Positions 16,205-24,835 are shown, counted from the stretch's first letter. The stretch: 33,863 nucleotides of DNA from Acidobacteriota bacterium (GCA_020200235.1 JAIVJC010000004.1:1-33863); one strand, 5' to 3'. A program made the numbers and translations. The notes: generated by a model from the letters alone, not told the origin.

Positions 16205-16969
16205 TTACGGCAGGCGGACGGAAGGCATCCCGCGCAGGATGATGCGCTGTCGGCGCGCGACGCGCTTCGGGTGGAGCCTGGGGTTGAACTCCGTTCGCGG
16301 GTTCGGGATGATCGCCGAGAGGAACGCCGCCTCCTGCGCAGTGAGGTTCGCGGCCGACTTCCCGAAGTAAGTGCGCGCCGCGGCTTCAGCGCCGTAGACG
16401 CCGTCGCCCCACTCGATCACGTTCAGGTAGATTTCCAGGATGCGACGCTTCGGCAGATTCTTCTCGATGAAGTAAGTGATGGCAGCCTCGCGCGCCTTGC
16501 GGACGAAAGATCGCTCCGAAGAGAGGTAGAGATTTTTCGCGAGCTGCTGCGTGACGGTCGAAGCCCCGCGCTTGAAGCTCGGCATCGCCGGTATCCAGCC
16601 CGACTGATCCTCGCCCGCCTCCTTCGCCTCCTTCGCCGCGTCGCGCTGCGCCTGATCCCAAGCCTTCTGGATCGCCTCGTAGTCGAAGCCGTGGTGCGTC
16701 GTGAAGTTCGAGTCCTCGCCCGCCAGCACGGCGCGCTGGAGGTTGGGGGAGATGCGCTCGAGCGGCATCCACTGCTGCACGCGCCGCGGCTGCTCGCCGC
16801 GCTCTCGCGCCTCCCGCGCACGAATCTCGATCATCGCCGTCGTCTCGGGGTTCGCGTCCTTCAGCCGCCGCACGCGCGGGAAGGTGGCGATCTCGTAAAC
16901 GAGCAGCAGCACGAGCGCCGCGGAGATCGCGAGCGCGACGATCTTGATGATCTTCCAGATTTTCCTCAT
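16205..16969 (-). CDS. mtgA: Monofunctional peptidoglycan glycosyltransferase
   Basis: A GT51 enzyme that polymerises lipid II into glycan strands at the outer face of the inner membrane. It has a short cytoplasmic N-terminus and one membrane anchor (about 8-26). Then come the catalytic motif AVLAGEDSNFTTHHGF with its Glu, GASTVTQQLAKNLYL, and KRRILEIYLNVIEWG with the second Glu, followed by GAEAAARTYFGK. No transpeptidase domain follows, so it is the monofunctional type. About 20 charged residues are inserted between the first two motifs. Its stop abuts hairpin locus 1. Confidence 0.92.
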   Translation of the reverse strand: MRKIWKIIKIVALAISAALVLLLVYEIATFPRVRRLKDANPETTAMIEIRAREARERGEQPRRVQQWMPLERISPNLQRAVLAGEDSNFTTHHGFDYEAIQKAWDQAQRDAAKEAKEAGEDQSGWIPAMPSFKRGASTVTQQLAKNLYLSSERSFVRKAREAAITYFIEKNLPKRRILEIYLNVIEWGDGVYGAEAAARTYFGKSAANLTAQEAAFLSAIIPNPRTEFNPRLHPKRVARRQRIILRGMPSVRLP

Positions 16970-17149
16970 CCGTTCAAGCGTGCCTTGCAGCGGGCGATAA
17001 GTTCGTCGACGAACGGCGCAGGATTATAACCGTTAACGTGGTCGCTGGCAGCCAGGGTGAAGATTCAGCGGCAGTTCAGTTAGAGTTGAGCGCAAGCTTC
17101 GTCTGTCCCAGTGGATGGGGAGGGGCACGGTGAGCCGCCGCACTGAACT

Positions 17150-18079
17150 TCATGTGATCGCCGCCGACTGTCCCCACGCGCGCCGCGCGAAGACTCCGCG
17201 CACGGCGCGGATCGTGTTGCAGTGAATCTCGACCGTGTCGTCGATGTTCGCCGCGTAGCCGCCGGACATGACGGTCGCGACCGGCACGCCCCGCCGCAGG
17301 CAGTCGCGCAACACCATTTCGTCGCGGGCGCGGAGACCTTCGATCGAGAGCGAGAGGCGACCGAGCTTGTCGCCCGCGTATGGGTCTGCGCCGCCGAGAT
17401 AAAAAACGAGATCGGGCTCGTGCGCGTAGACGCTGGGCAGGCTCTCTTCGAGGGCGCGCAAGTATTCCTCGTCGCCCGTCCCGTCGGCGAGTTCCACGTC
17501 GAGCGTCGAGCGCGTTTTGAAGAGCGGGTAGTTCTTCGCGCCGTGCATCGAGAAGGTGAAGACCGTCGGGTCTCCCTCGAAGATCGCCGCCGTGCCGTTG
17601 CCCTGATGCACGTCCAGATCGATGACGGCGGCTCTCCTGATGAGCCCGTCGCGGCGCAGGGCGCGGACGGCGATCGCCACGTCGTTGAGGACGCAGAAGC
17701 CCTCGCCGTGATCCGCGAAGGCGTGGTGCGTGCCGCCCGCGAGGTTCGAGCCCACGCCGTCGGAGAGCGCGAAGCGCACCGCGTTGATCGTGCCCGAGGC
17801 GGCGAGGAACGAGCGGCGCACCAGAGCCTTCGACCACGGCAGCCCCAGCCGACGCACCTCGCGCTCCGTCAGCGCGCCCGCCCTCAGCCGCGTCACGTAG
17901 TCGTCCGTGTGGACGAGCAGCACGTCGGCTAACGCCGCGGGCTGCGGCTCGAACAAGTCTTCCGCGCGCAGCGTCCCCTCCGCCAGCAGCCTCCGGCAGA
18001 CCAACTCGAACTTCCGGATCGGGAAGACGTGACCCTCCCCGATGTCCGCGTAGTATCGCGGCGTGTAGCAAACGAGCAT
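17150..18079 (-). CDS. Histone deacetylase family zinc hydrolase (AcuC-like)
   Basis: A 309-residue member of the arginase/deacetylase superfamily. Bacterial members remove acyl groups from proteins (AcuC), acetylpolyamines or similar amides; the substrate here is unknown. The active site is readable: GGTHHAFADHGEGFCVLND (paired catalytic His), DLDVHQGNGT (zinc-binding Asp and His), GGADPYAGD (third zinc ligand) and MSGGYA. I start it at ATG 18079, since a frame reaching 18151 would translate the repeat hairpin. That ATG follows the repeat by 3 nt and has no ribosome binding site, so it may be translated by coupling to the ABC permease gene. Confidence 0.9.
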   Translation of the reverse strand: MLVCYTPRYYADIGEGHVFPIRKFELVCRRLLAEGTLRAEDLFEPQPAALADVLLVHTDDYVTRLRAGALTEREVRRLGLPWSKALVRRSFLAASGTINAVRFALSDGVGSNLAGGTHHAFADHGEGFCVLNDVAIAVRALRRDGLIRRAAVIDLDVHQGNGTAAIFEGDPTVFTFSMHGAKNYPLFKTRSTLDVELADGTGDEEYLRALEESLPSVYAHEPDLVFYLGGADPYAGDKLGRLSLSIEGLRARDEMVLRDCLRRGVPVATVMSGGYAANIDDTVEIHCNTIRAVRGVFARRAWGQSAAIT

Positions 18080-18082
18080 ATC

Positions 18083-18161
18083 GATTGCGGAATGCGGATT
18101 GCGGATTGCGGATTCAGAAGAACGAAGGTGTCCCCGGCTTTTAATCCGCAATCCGCAATCA
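18083..18161. repeat. Heptad-repeat hairpin, locus 2 (GATTGCG unit)
   Basis: The left arm 18083-18114 has four and a half units (GATTGCG, GAATGCG, GATTGCG, GATTGCG, GATT). The right arm 18143-18160 has two and a half complementary AATCCGC units. The element spans the whole gap between the permease stop (TGA at 18161-18159, inside the repeat) and the deacetylase ATG at 18079. Confidence 0.85.
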
Positions 18162-18992
18162 ATATTGTATCAGGCTGCCTTCGCGCTTGGCGCGGCGGAC
18201 GGCGCGGCTGAAGACCCAGACAGAGAAGGGGAGGAGGACGGCGAGGAAAATCATGAGCGTGAAGACGGGTTCGCGCACGTCGGAGAAGCCGCGACCCTCG
18301 ATGAGCACGCCGCGGATGCCGTCCAGCCCGTAGGTCGGGGGCAGCGCCCGCGAGACGTTGTTGAACCTGCTGCCCAACAACTGCGTGGGAAAAAAGACGC
18401 CCGAGAAAATCGCCGAGCCCGTTCCGAGGAAGATGGCGAACGGATCGCCGCGCTTGAAAACCATCGCGAAACTGGCTGAGAGGATGCCGATGGAGGCGAG
18501 CACGAGAGTCGTGAGCAGCAGGATCGCGAAGGCGAGTAGAAAGCTCCCCTGAAAGCGGACTCCGAAAAACGCCCAGCCGAAGAAGAAATAGAGCGACGAA
18601 AAGAAGGTCGCCTGCACGAAGTCCCACGCCGAGCTGGCGACGACCAGAGTGGTGATGCTGATGGGGGTCATCAAAGTCGCTTCGAGCGTCCCTTGCGCCT
18701 GCTCCGAGCGGATGGCGTTGGCGAGGCTCGAGAAGCCGGTCATGAAGTAATTCAGCACAGCCAGACCCGTGATCCAGGCGGCGAGTGGATCGCGCCACTG
18801 CGAGAAGGGCGAGCCGGCGCAGGGGCAGTCGCCGCCGCCCGTGAAGATTTGCGAGACGAAGAAGAACGTCGTGACGACGCCGAGCACGCTGAGGATGCGC
18901 AGGAAGAAGGCGAGGCGGTAGCTGACTTCGAGCTGGAAGTCGCGGACGACATAAGCGCGGATGCGGCGCATGAGCAGCACGAAACTGTTCAC
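18159..18992 (-). CDS. ABC-2 type transporter permease
   Basis: The membrane half of an ABC-2 exporter, 277 residues with about six hydrophobic segments. ALPPTYGLDGIRGVLIEGRGF near the C-terminus is a typical ABC-2 stretch (pre-TM6), as is EQAQGTLEATLMTPI after TM2. GTG at 18992 is preferred, as AAGGA from the end of the ATPase gene lies about 9 nt upstream. The gene begins 4 nt after the ATPase gene, so the two make one exporter. The cargo is unknown. A cluster of Cys (GGDCPCAG) sits in the first external loop. Confidence 0.88.
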   Translation of the reverse strand: MNSFVLLMRRIRAYVVRDFQLEVSYRLAFFLRILSVLGVVTTFFFVSQIFTGGGDCPCAGSPFSQWRDPLAAWITGLAVLNYFMTGFSSLANAIRSEQAQGTLEATLMTPISITTLVVASSAWDFVQATFFSSLYFFFGWAFFGVRFQGSFLLAFAILLLTTLVLASIGILSASFAMVFKRGDPFAIFLGTGSAIFSGVFFPTQLLGSRFNNVSRALPPTYGLDGIRGVLIEGRGFSDVREPVFTLMIFLAVLLPFSVWVFSRAVRRAKREGSLIQY

Positions 18993-18996
18993 ACCA

Positions 18997-20076
18997 TCAG
19001 TCCTTTCCGCCGTGCGCGGACTCGGAGTCGTGCCCGCGCTCGTACTGTTCCAGCACTTCGAGCAGCGTCGCGCGCTCCGCATCGGCGGAGACTACTTCGC
19101 CCCCCACTTCGCGCAACGCCCCAAGCGCGCGGTCGAGCGCGCGGTCGTCCACCTCTCGCGTGAACTCAGCCACGACGTTGCCGCCCGCTTCGTGCGCCGC
19201 GAAGTCGACGAGCGCGAGTGAACTCAGTGCGCGCACCGCCTCGTCGCGCGTCTTGCCGCGCAGCGTGAGCCGGACGCGCTCGGTCGGCTTGTGCAGTGAG
19301 CGGAGTGCGCGCGGCGTGTCGACGGCGCGGATCACACCGCGGCTGATGATGGCGACGCGGTCGCAGAGCTCTTCGATCTCGGCGAGGTTGTGGGAGGTGA
19401 GGAGGACGGTTTTCGGCTCGTGCCCGGCGGCGAGCTTGCGAATGGTGGCGCGCATCTCGGCGGCGGCGAGCGGGTCGAGCGAGCGAGTCGGCTCGTCGAG
19501 CAGGAGGATCGGCGGATCGCTCATCATCGCGCGCGCGACGATGACGCGCTGCTTGTTGCCCGTCGAGAGTTGCCCGAAGCGCCTGCGCGCGAGCGGCTCC
19601 AGCTCGAAGAGAGCGACGAGCTCCGCGATGCGCGCGCGCGCGGCGCGGTCGCCCATGCCGTAGAGGCGCGCGAAGAAGAGCAGGTTCTGCTCGATGGTCA
19701 GACGCCAGTAGAAGCTGCGCTCCTCGGCGCTCGCGAGCCCGACCTGCGCGCGCACGCGCCCCTCATCTTTCACGCTGTCGAAGCCGCGCACCGTGACCGA
19801 CCCCGAGGTCGGCTGCACGAGCGTGGCGATGATCTTGGCGAACGTTGTTTTCCCGGCGCCGTTGCGCCCGATGAGCCCGAAGATTTCTCCGGCGCGAACG
19901 TCGAGCGACACGCCGCGCAGGGCTTCGACGGGCGCGGTCGTCTTGCGGCGGAAGAATTTTCGCAGGCGCGCGAACTGGACGGGGTAGACCTTCGTGAGAT
20001 CGCGGACGACCATCGCCGCGCCGCGTTCGCCGCCCGCGGGCGCTTCGTCTTCGTGCGTGGGCGCGGCGGCGGGCAT
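18997..20076 (-). CDS. ABC transporter ATP-binding protein (ABC-2 exporter)
   Basis: The ATPase of the exporter. Walker A is GRNGAGKTT (about 70-78), the signature is LSTGNKQRV, Walker B is ILLLDEPT, and the H-loop His is in LLTSHNLAEIEE. The ~100-residue C-terminal extension after the ABC domain is usual for the ABC-2 drug/lipid/polysaccharide exporter group. It starts 6 nt after the Dpp/Opp-type permease at 20083, so it probably shares that transcript, although it belongs to a different transporter class. Confidence 0.92.
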   Translation of the reverse strand: MPAAAPTHEDEAPAGGERGAAMVVRDLTKVYPVQFARLRKFFRRKTTAPVEALRGVSLDVRAGEIFGLIGRNGAGKTTFAKIIATLVQPTSGSVTVRGFDSVKDEGRVRAQVGLASAEERSFYWRLTIEQNLLFFARLYGMGDRAARARIAELVALFELEPLARRRFGQLSTGNKQRVIVARAMMSDPPILLLDEPTRSLDPLAAAEMRATIRKLAAGHEPKTVLLTSHNLAEIEELCDRVAIISRGVIRAVDTPRALRSLHKPTERVRLTLRGKTRDEAVRALSSLALVDFAAHEAGGNVVAEFTREVDDRALDRALGALREVGGEVVSADAERATLLEVLEQYERGHDSESAHGGKD

Positions 20077-20082
20077 CTTGGT

Positions 20083-20898
20083 TCAGCGGTTGCGCTGGCG
20101 CGGATCGAGGTAGTCGCGCAGCCCGTCGCCGATGAAGTTGAAGGCGAGGACGGTGAGCGCGATGGCGACGCCGGGGACGATGAGCGCGTGCGGCGCGGCT
20201 TGCAGCGTCGAGAGATCGCGCGCCTCTTCGAGCATCACGCCCCAGGAGGGCGAAGGCGGCGGGACACCGAGGCCGAGGAAAGAGAGCGTCGCCTCCGAGA
20301 GCACCGCGCCCGCCATGCCGAGGCTCGCCTGCACGATGAGCGGCTGGACGGCGTTCGGCAGGATGTGGCGGAAGAGGAGGCGCAGGTCGCCCGCGCCGAG
20401 CGCGCGCGCCGCCTGCACGAAGTCGTACTCGCGCACCTTCAAGACCTGCGCGCGGATGACGCGCGCGTAGCCGACCCAGCCGATGATGCAGAGCGCGAAG
20501 ATCAGCTTGTTGATCCCCGCGCCGAGGAAGGCGACCATCGCGATGGCGAGGAGGAGGCCGGGGAAGGCGAGGAAGATGTTGAAGAAGTAGCCCGCGACGA
20601 AGCGATCCACCCAGCCCCCGTAGAAGCCCGCGAGCGCGCCGATGACAGTCCCGACGAGGGCGGAGACTGTGACGACCACGAGCCCGACGCGCAGGGAGAT
20701 GCGCGCGCCGTAGACCACGCGCGAGAAGATGTCGCGACCCGTCGCGTCCGTCCCCAGCCAGTGCGACGCCGAGGGCGCCTCGTAGCGGTGGAGCAGATCG
20801 GTCGCGCCCACGTCCTGCGTCGCGATGAGCGGCGCCGCGAGCGCGACGACGACGAGCACGACGACGATGACGAAGCCGATGATGGCGAGACGACTCAT
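20083..20898 (-). CDS. Dipeptide/oligopeptide ABC permease, DppC/OppC type
   Basis: Inner-membrane permease of a peptide-type importer, 271 residues with six hydrophobic segments. HWLGTDATGRDIFSRVVYG is the characteristic DppC N-terminal motif. The EAA loop that contacts the ATPase reads QAARALGAGDLRLLFRHILP. The ATG at 20898 follows hairpin locus 3 directly and has no ribosome binding site. Its partner DppB-type permease lies upstream. No substrate-binding protein or OppD/F ATPase is visible in the window. Confidence 0.92.
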   Translation of the reverse strand: MSRLAIIGFVIVVVLVVVALAAPLIATQDVGATDLLHRYEAPSASHWLGTDATGRDIFSRVVYGARISLRVGLVVVTVSALVGTVIGALAGFYGGWVDRFVAGYFFNIFLAFPGLLLAIAMVAFLGAGINKLIFALCIIGWVGYARVIRAQVLKVREYDFVQAARALGAGDLRLLFRHILPNAVQPLIVQASLGMAGAVLSEATLSFLGLGVPPPSPSWGVMLEEARDLSTLQAAPHALIVPGVAIALTVLAFNFIGDGLRDYLDPRQRNR

Positions 20899-20901
20899 GT
20901 C

Positions 20902-21047
20902 GATTGCGGAATGCGGAATGCGGAATGCGGATTTGGGAACATTGCAATCACTATTGCTCGCTTGTGATTCATAATAGCTAGTTTGTGATTCACCATTGAT
21001 GCCTCTTCAATCCGCAATCCGCAATCCGCAATCCGCATTCCGCAATC
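20902..21047. repeat. Heptad-repeat hairpin, locus 3 (GATTGCG/GAATGCG unit)
   Basis: The left arm 20902-20933 has GATTGCG, three GAATGCG and GATT. The right arm 21009-21047 has four AATCCGC, one ATTCCGC and AATC. The arms differ by 7 nt. The 75-nt loop contains TTGTGATTCA twice. It fills the dppB-dppC gap; the dppB stop TGA (21048-21046) overlaps the repeat. The unit is the same as in locus 2. Confidence 0.85.
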
Positions 21048-22044
21048 AGTTGACTCTAATTCTTGGGTCGAGCCAGCGGTAGACCATGTCGGTCAGCGTG
21101 TTGGCGAGGATGTAGGTGACGCTGATGACGAGGACGCAGCCCTGCACGAGCCGGTAGTCGCGCTTGCTGATGCCGTCGTCGATCAAAAGCAGCCCGACGC
21201 CGGGCCAGTTGAAAATCTTCTCGGTGATGATCGCGCCCGCGAGCAGGACGCCGAGTTGGAGCCCGAGGATCGTGACGACGGGGATGAGTCCGTTCTTGAG
21301 CACGTGCTTATAGAGCACGTGCCTCTCGTTCAAGCCCTTCGCGCGGGCGGTGCGCACGTAGTCCTCGCCGAGCTCCTCGATGACGGAGGAGCGCACCATG
21401 CGCGTCAGGAGCGCGGAGAGCGCCGCGCCGAGCGTGACGGCAGGCAGGATCGTCGATTCCGGGTACTCGCGACCATAAGCGGGGAGCCAGCCGAGCTTCA
21501 CGGCGAAGACGTAGATGAGCATGGGACCGATGACGAAGCCCGGCACGCTGATGCCGACGAGCGCGACGACCGAGAGAAAGTTGTCCGTGATCTTCCCGCG
21601 GTTGCGCCCCGCGATGACTCCGAGCGGGATGGCGATGGCGACCGCGACGATGAGCGCGGCGACGGCGAGCTGGATCGTGGCGGGGTATCTTTCGAAGATC
21701 ATCTCGCGCACGCCGCGCTCCGTGCGGAACGACTTGCCCATATCGCCGTGCAGGATGCCGCGCCAGTAGTCGACGTAGCGGTTTTCCCACCCATGCCAGC
21801 GCAGGGTGCGCTTGCCCGCGGCGTCTTCGGGCGCCGTGAAGAAGAAGGCGGGTCGGTCCAGGTCGTACTTGCGTCGGAACTGCTCGATCTGTTCGGGCGT
21901 CGCCTGCTCCCCGAGGATCGCCACCGCCGGATCGCCGGGCACGAGCTCGATCAGGAGCGTCACGAGCGACACCACCGTCCACACGACGAGCAGCAGTATC
22001 GCGGCGCGCCGCGCGACCTCGAAGAGCTTGTGCTTCAGCCTCAC
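21046..22044 (-). CDS. Dipeptide/oligopeptide ABC permease, DppB/OppB type
   Basis: A 332-residue permease. The N-terminal segment LIELVPGDPAVAILGEQATP is typical of DppB/OppB, as is GKSFRTERGV before the core. The EAA loop reads YVRTARAKGLNERHVLYKHVLKN, and the end DMVYRWLDPRIRV is conserved in the family. An ~80-residue periplasmic segment follows the first membrane helix, as usual. It forms the importer channel with the downstream DppC-type protein. Confidence 0.93.
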   Translation of the reverse strand: MRLKHKLFEVARRAAILLLVVWTVVSLVTLLIELVPGDPAVAILGEQATPEQIEQFRRKYDLDRPAFFFTAPEDAAGKRTLRWHGWENRYVDYWRGILHGDMGKSFRTERGVREMIFERYPATIQLAVAALIVAVAIAIPLGVIAGRNRGKITDNFLSVVALVGISVPGFVIGPMLIYVFAVKLGWLPAYGREYPESTILPAVTLGAALSALLTRMVRSSVIEELGEDYVRTARAKGLNERHVLYKHVLKNGLIPVVTILGLQLGVLLAGAIITEKIFNWPGVGLLLIDDGISKRDYRLVQGCVLVISVTYILANTLTDMVYRWLDPRIRVN

Positions 22045-22112
22045 GAGTAGAGATTCTGATACGGGTTTAAGCTGGAAGAGCTACGCGGCGGATCATAGCA
22101 GAGGGCGCAGCG

Positions 22113-22196
22113 GGTGACGAGTGACGAGTGACGAGTGGCGAGTGACAAGCAAACCCACTTTTCTTGCTTGTCACTCGCCACTCGTCACTCGTCACC
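22113..22196. repeat. Heptad-repeat hairpin, locus 4 (GTGACGA unit)
   Basis: The left arm 22113-22152 (40 nt) and right arm 22164-22196 (33 nt) are perfect complements except that the left has exactly one extra 7-nt unit. A variant unit (GTGGCGA) and the terminal GTGACAAGCAA are copied in both arms. The loop is 11 nt. It lies between ubiE and dppB, and the ubiE stop TGA (22201-22199) touches it. Confidence 0.9.
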
Positions 22197-22198
22197 CC

Positions 22199-22957
22199 TC
22201 ACGCTAAAGGGCTTGGGCGCGTGCCGGTGTGGATGGCGGCGATGCCGCCCGTCAGGTTCTCAAACTCGACGCTCTCGAAGCCGACTTCGCGCATCAACTC
22301 CGCGAGCCGCCGTTGGTCTGGGAAGCGCGAGACCGAATCGGGCAGGTATTCGTATGCCACGCGCGAGCCGCTGAGCAGCCCGCCGACGCGCGGCAGCACA
22401 CGCGTGAAGTATAAGTTGAAGAGCCCGCGCAGACCCGGCACCGACGGCTGCGAAAACTCCAGCACGCAGACGCGACCCCCCGCGCGCGCGACGCGCAGCA
22501 GCTCGCGAAGCCCCCCCTCGATGCTCGCCAGGTTGCGCAAGCCGAAGGCGATGGTCACCACGTCGAACGTCCCGTCGGCGAACGGCAGGCTCAGCGCGTC
22601 GCCCTCGACGTAAGTGATTACCCTCCCGCCGTCGTGCGTCTTGCGCGCGGCGAGATCGAGCATCGGGCGGCAGAAGTCGAGACCCGTGATCTCCGCGTCG
22701 CCGCCAGCGGCGAGGGCGAGCGAGAGATCGCCCGTGCCGCAGGCGACGTCGAGCGCGCGCGCGCCGCCGCGCAAATTCTCGCGGGCGTGCCGGACGACCC
22801 TCGCGCGCCAGCGGCGATCTATGTTCGCCGACAAGAGGTGGTTCAGCAGATCGTAGCGCGACGAGATGCGTGAGAACATCGCGCGCACGCGCTCGGCGTG
22901 TGCGCGCCCGCGCGCGTCTTCGTCCCCTGCCGTGTGCGGACTCGTTGTTTTCGACAC
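22199..22957 (-). CDS. ubiE: Demethylmenaquinone/ubiquinone methyltransferase
   Basis: A SAM-dependent C-methyltransferase for the last step of menaquinone (MenG) or a ring step of ubiquinone synthesis (UbiE). Acidobacteriota mostly use menaquinone, so the MenG role is likelier. RVRAMFSRISSRYDLLNHLLS near the N-terminus is the family signature, followed by the SAM motif ALDVACGTGDLSLAL, then FGLRNL and the ending LTGGIAAIHTGTRP. GTG at 22957 is the likely start. It follows the M16-like gene by 47 nt on the same strand. Confidence 0.92.
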   Translation of the reverse strand: MSKTTSPHTAGDEDARGRAHAERVRAMFSRISSRYDLLNHLLSANIDRRWRARVVRHARENLRGGARALDVACGTGDLSLALAAGGDAEITGLDFCRPMLDLAARKTHDGGRVITYVEGDALSLPFADGTFDVVTIAFGLRNLASIEGGLRELLRVARAGGRVCVLEFSQPSVPGLRGLFNLYFTRVLPRVGGLLSGSRVAYEYLPDSVSRFPDQRRLAELMREVGFESVEFENLTGGIAAIHTGTRPSPLA

Positions 22958-23004
22958 TTTAAGAGGGACGTGCGACGGAAGCGGGCGCGGTCTTGTGGAG
23001 TTGT

Positions 23005-24432
23005 TCAGCGATCCGGAGAAGGGCGACGGGGCGAAGGCTGGGGCTGCGCGGGCGCGGGCTTCTGCGGCGCGGGCTGCGACCCGGCGACCTCGACCCCGCC
23101 AGACAGATTCGCAAGCGCGGCGCGCAGCTCCGCAGCGTCGCCCGCGACGACCGTGGCGAGCGGCGCGTCGCGGAAGAGCCGTGCGGCTACGCGCTGAAGC
23201 TCCGCGGGAGTCGCGTCATTGAAAGCGCGCGCGTCGGAAGCGGCGTCGTAATTGTAGGTCGCTGCGTCGAGCCATTCGTCGGCGAAGGGGAACTGGGAGG
23301 CGGAAGCCGCGCGTGCGGCGGCGGCGTCGCGTCTCGCGCGTTCGAGTTCGGCGGCGGAGGCGGGCGCGGAGGCGAGCGCGCGCAAGGCTTCACGCGCGGA
23401 CTCGACGGCTCTCGCGGCGGACGCTGACGGCACAGTCGCGGACATCTCGAAGGCGCCCCCGACCGCGTAAGAGTCGTGCCGCACGGAAACGTTCGACGGA
23501 CTCGCGTCGGCGAGTGCGGCGCGCCAGCGCTCGCGCGCGACGTGGGCGAGGAGCGACGCGGCGGCGCGGTCGCGGTCGGAGCGCGAGACGCCGCGCGCGG
23601 CGACTCTCACCTCGGCGTCGCGCGCGCTGCTGGCGGCGACGACGAGGGCGCGCGGGTCGGGCGCGGCGGGCTGCGTGAATGTGGAGGGCGGGATCGTCTC
23701 GCTCTTGCGCCACGCGCCGAGAAACTGCCGGAACGTCCGCATCGCGCGCGCTCGTTCGAAGCCGCCGACCGCCACGAGGGTCGCGTTGTTCGGGTTCAGG
23801 AAGCGTTCGCGCGCGAGCATCAGGTCGGCGCGCTGGACGGCGGCGAGCGACGCGGTCGTCCCGTCAACCGTCCGCCCGTAGGGGTGCGCCCCGAAGAGGC
23901 GCGCGCGGACGGCTCGATCCGCGTTCGTCGCGGGAGTCTGAGTCGCGCCCCCGACGGATTTGAGGCGCGCGTCCTTCAGGCGCTGAACTTCTTCGGGCGC
24001 GAGGCGCATCTGGAGGAAGGCGTTGCGCAAAACCTCCACGAGGCGGTCGAACTCCGAGGCGTTGCCGGAGAGGGTGACCTCGACTGCGTCGTAAGTCGTC
24101 CGCACGTCGAGGCGCCCGCCCAACTCCTCCGTCACGTACTGCTGGGTGGATGGATCGGGGAAGAGCGCGTCGGCGAGAAGCGCCATCGTCCCCTCCTTGT
24201 TGGCGAGATCGAATGCCGCGCCGCTATGGACGCGCAGCTTCATCCAAACTTTCGCGTCGCCTGGGTGCGGGACGAGCAGCAGCCGCAGCCCGTTGAGCAA
24301 CTGCTCGCGCCGCGGCTCGGGCGCGACCGTCTGCGCGCGGGAGACGCGGGTCGCCGGCGCGACGAGCAGCAGGGCGGCGATTGCCAGAATTTTGACGGCG
24401 AGCGGGCGCGGCGCGTGGGGTCTAAAGTTCAT
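23005..24432 (-). CDS. M16-like secreted protein lacking the zinc motif
   Basis: The protein has a signal sequence (about 10-35), then a two-halved M16 peptidase fold: an N-terminal domain with ANKEGTMALLADALF, a FLNPNNATLVAVGG block, and a C-terminal domain. Active M16 enzymes carry HxxEH at the ALLADAL position; here both His and the Glu are missing, so it should not bind zinc. Such proteins often act as the inactive partner of an active M16 subunit, which is not in this window. ATG 24432 gives a clean signal peptide, whereas the longer frame to 24564 does not. It ends in a Pro/Gln-rich tail. Confidence 0.8.
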   Translation of the reverse strand: MNFRPHAPRPLAVKILAIAALLLVAPATRVSRAQTVAPEPRREQLLNGLRLLLVPHPGDAKVWMKLRVHSGAAFDLANKEGTMALLADALFPDPSTQQYVTEELGGRLDVRTTYDAVEVTLSGNASEFDRLVEVLRNAFLQMRLAPEEVQRLKDARLKSVGGATQTPATNADRAVRARLFGAHPYGRTVDGTTASLAAVQRADLMLARERFLNPNNATLVAVGGFERARAMRTFRQFLGAWRKSETIPPSTFTQPAAPDPRALVVAASSARDAEVRVAARGVSRSDRDRAAASLLAHVARERWRAALADASPSNVSVRHDSYAVGGAFEMSATVPSASAARAVESAREALRALASAPASAAELERARRDAAAARAASASQFPFADEWLDAATYNYDAASDARAFNDATPAELQRVAARLFRDAPLATVVAGDAAELRAALANLSGGVEVAGSQPAPQKPAPAQPQPSPRRPSPDR

Positions 24433-24835
24433 GCTCGAATTCTGCTTCTTCGTCGGCGTTCGTTTGCGCGCGGCGTGAACACTTCGCGCTTCCGGGTTTG
24501 ATGCCGCCTGAGGCTTCCGCGGGATGCCTGGCGAGAGTCTAGGGCGCGGGTCGCGGAGCGTCAACCGGCTGGGAGAAAGTCGTTAAGAACTACCCGCAGA
24601 TCGCCAAAAACGGACGCAAAAAAAGTCGCGCGTCCGAGGCAATCTCCACGGTCAGAAAGCGCATCCAATCCGCGTCGAGCCTTATGAGCCCGCGCGACCG
24701 CCGGCTAATCTTTAGCCAAATTGAAGTTAACTGTTGTATGATTCTTTGCAGGAGCCGACGCCGCAAGTGCGCGTCGGCGGATCGAAGGTGGCGCACGGTC
24801 TGCTGTGCCGAACCTCTGCTCTTCGAGGATACGCG
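24433..24835. other. Divergent intergenic region
   Basis: About 400 nt between the divergently read M16-like gene and the TonB-like gene. It contains a short hairpin, GCCGACGC/GCGTCGGC at 24754-24778, in the probable leader of the TonB-like gene. GAGGATA just before 24836 is that gene's ribosome binding site. I see no RNA gene or conserved regulatory motif. Confidence 0.45.

Noticed and set aside
18029-18211. Short frames with RIADCG- or RNPQSA-like peptides at the repeats
   Set aside because: They are translations of the heptad repeats, not proteins. The same applies to peptides such as VTRHSSLVT at 22135-22374.
19390-20967. A 525-codon plus-strand frame over the ABC genes
   Set aside because: It is a charged shadow translation opposite two well-recognised transporter genes.
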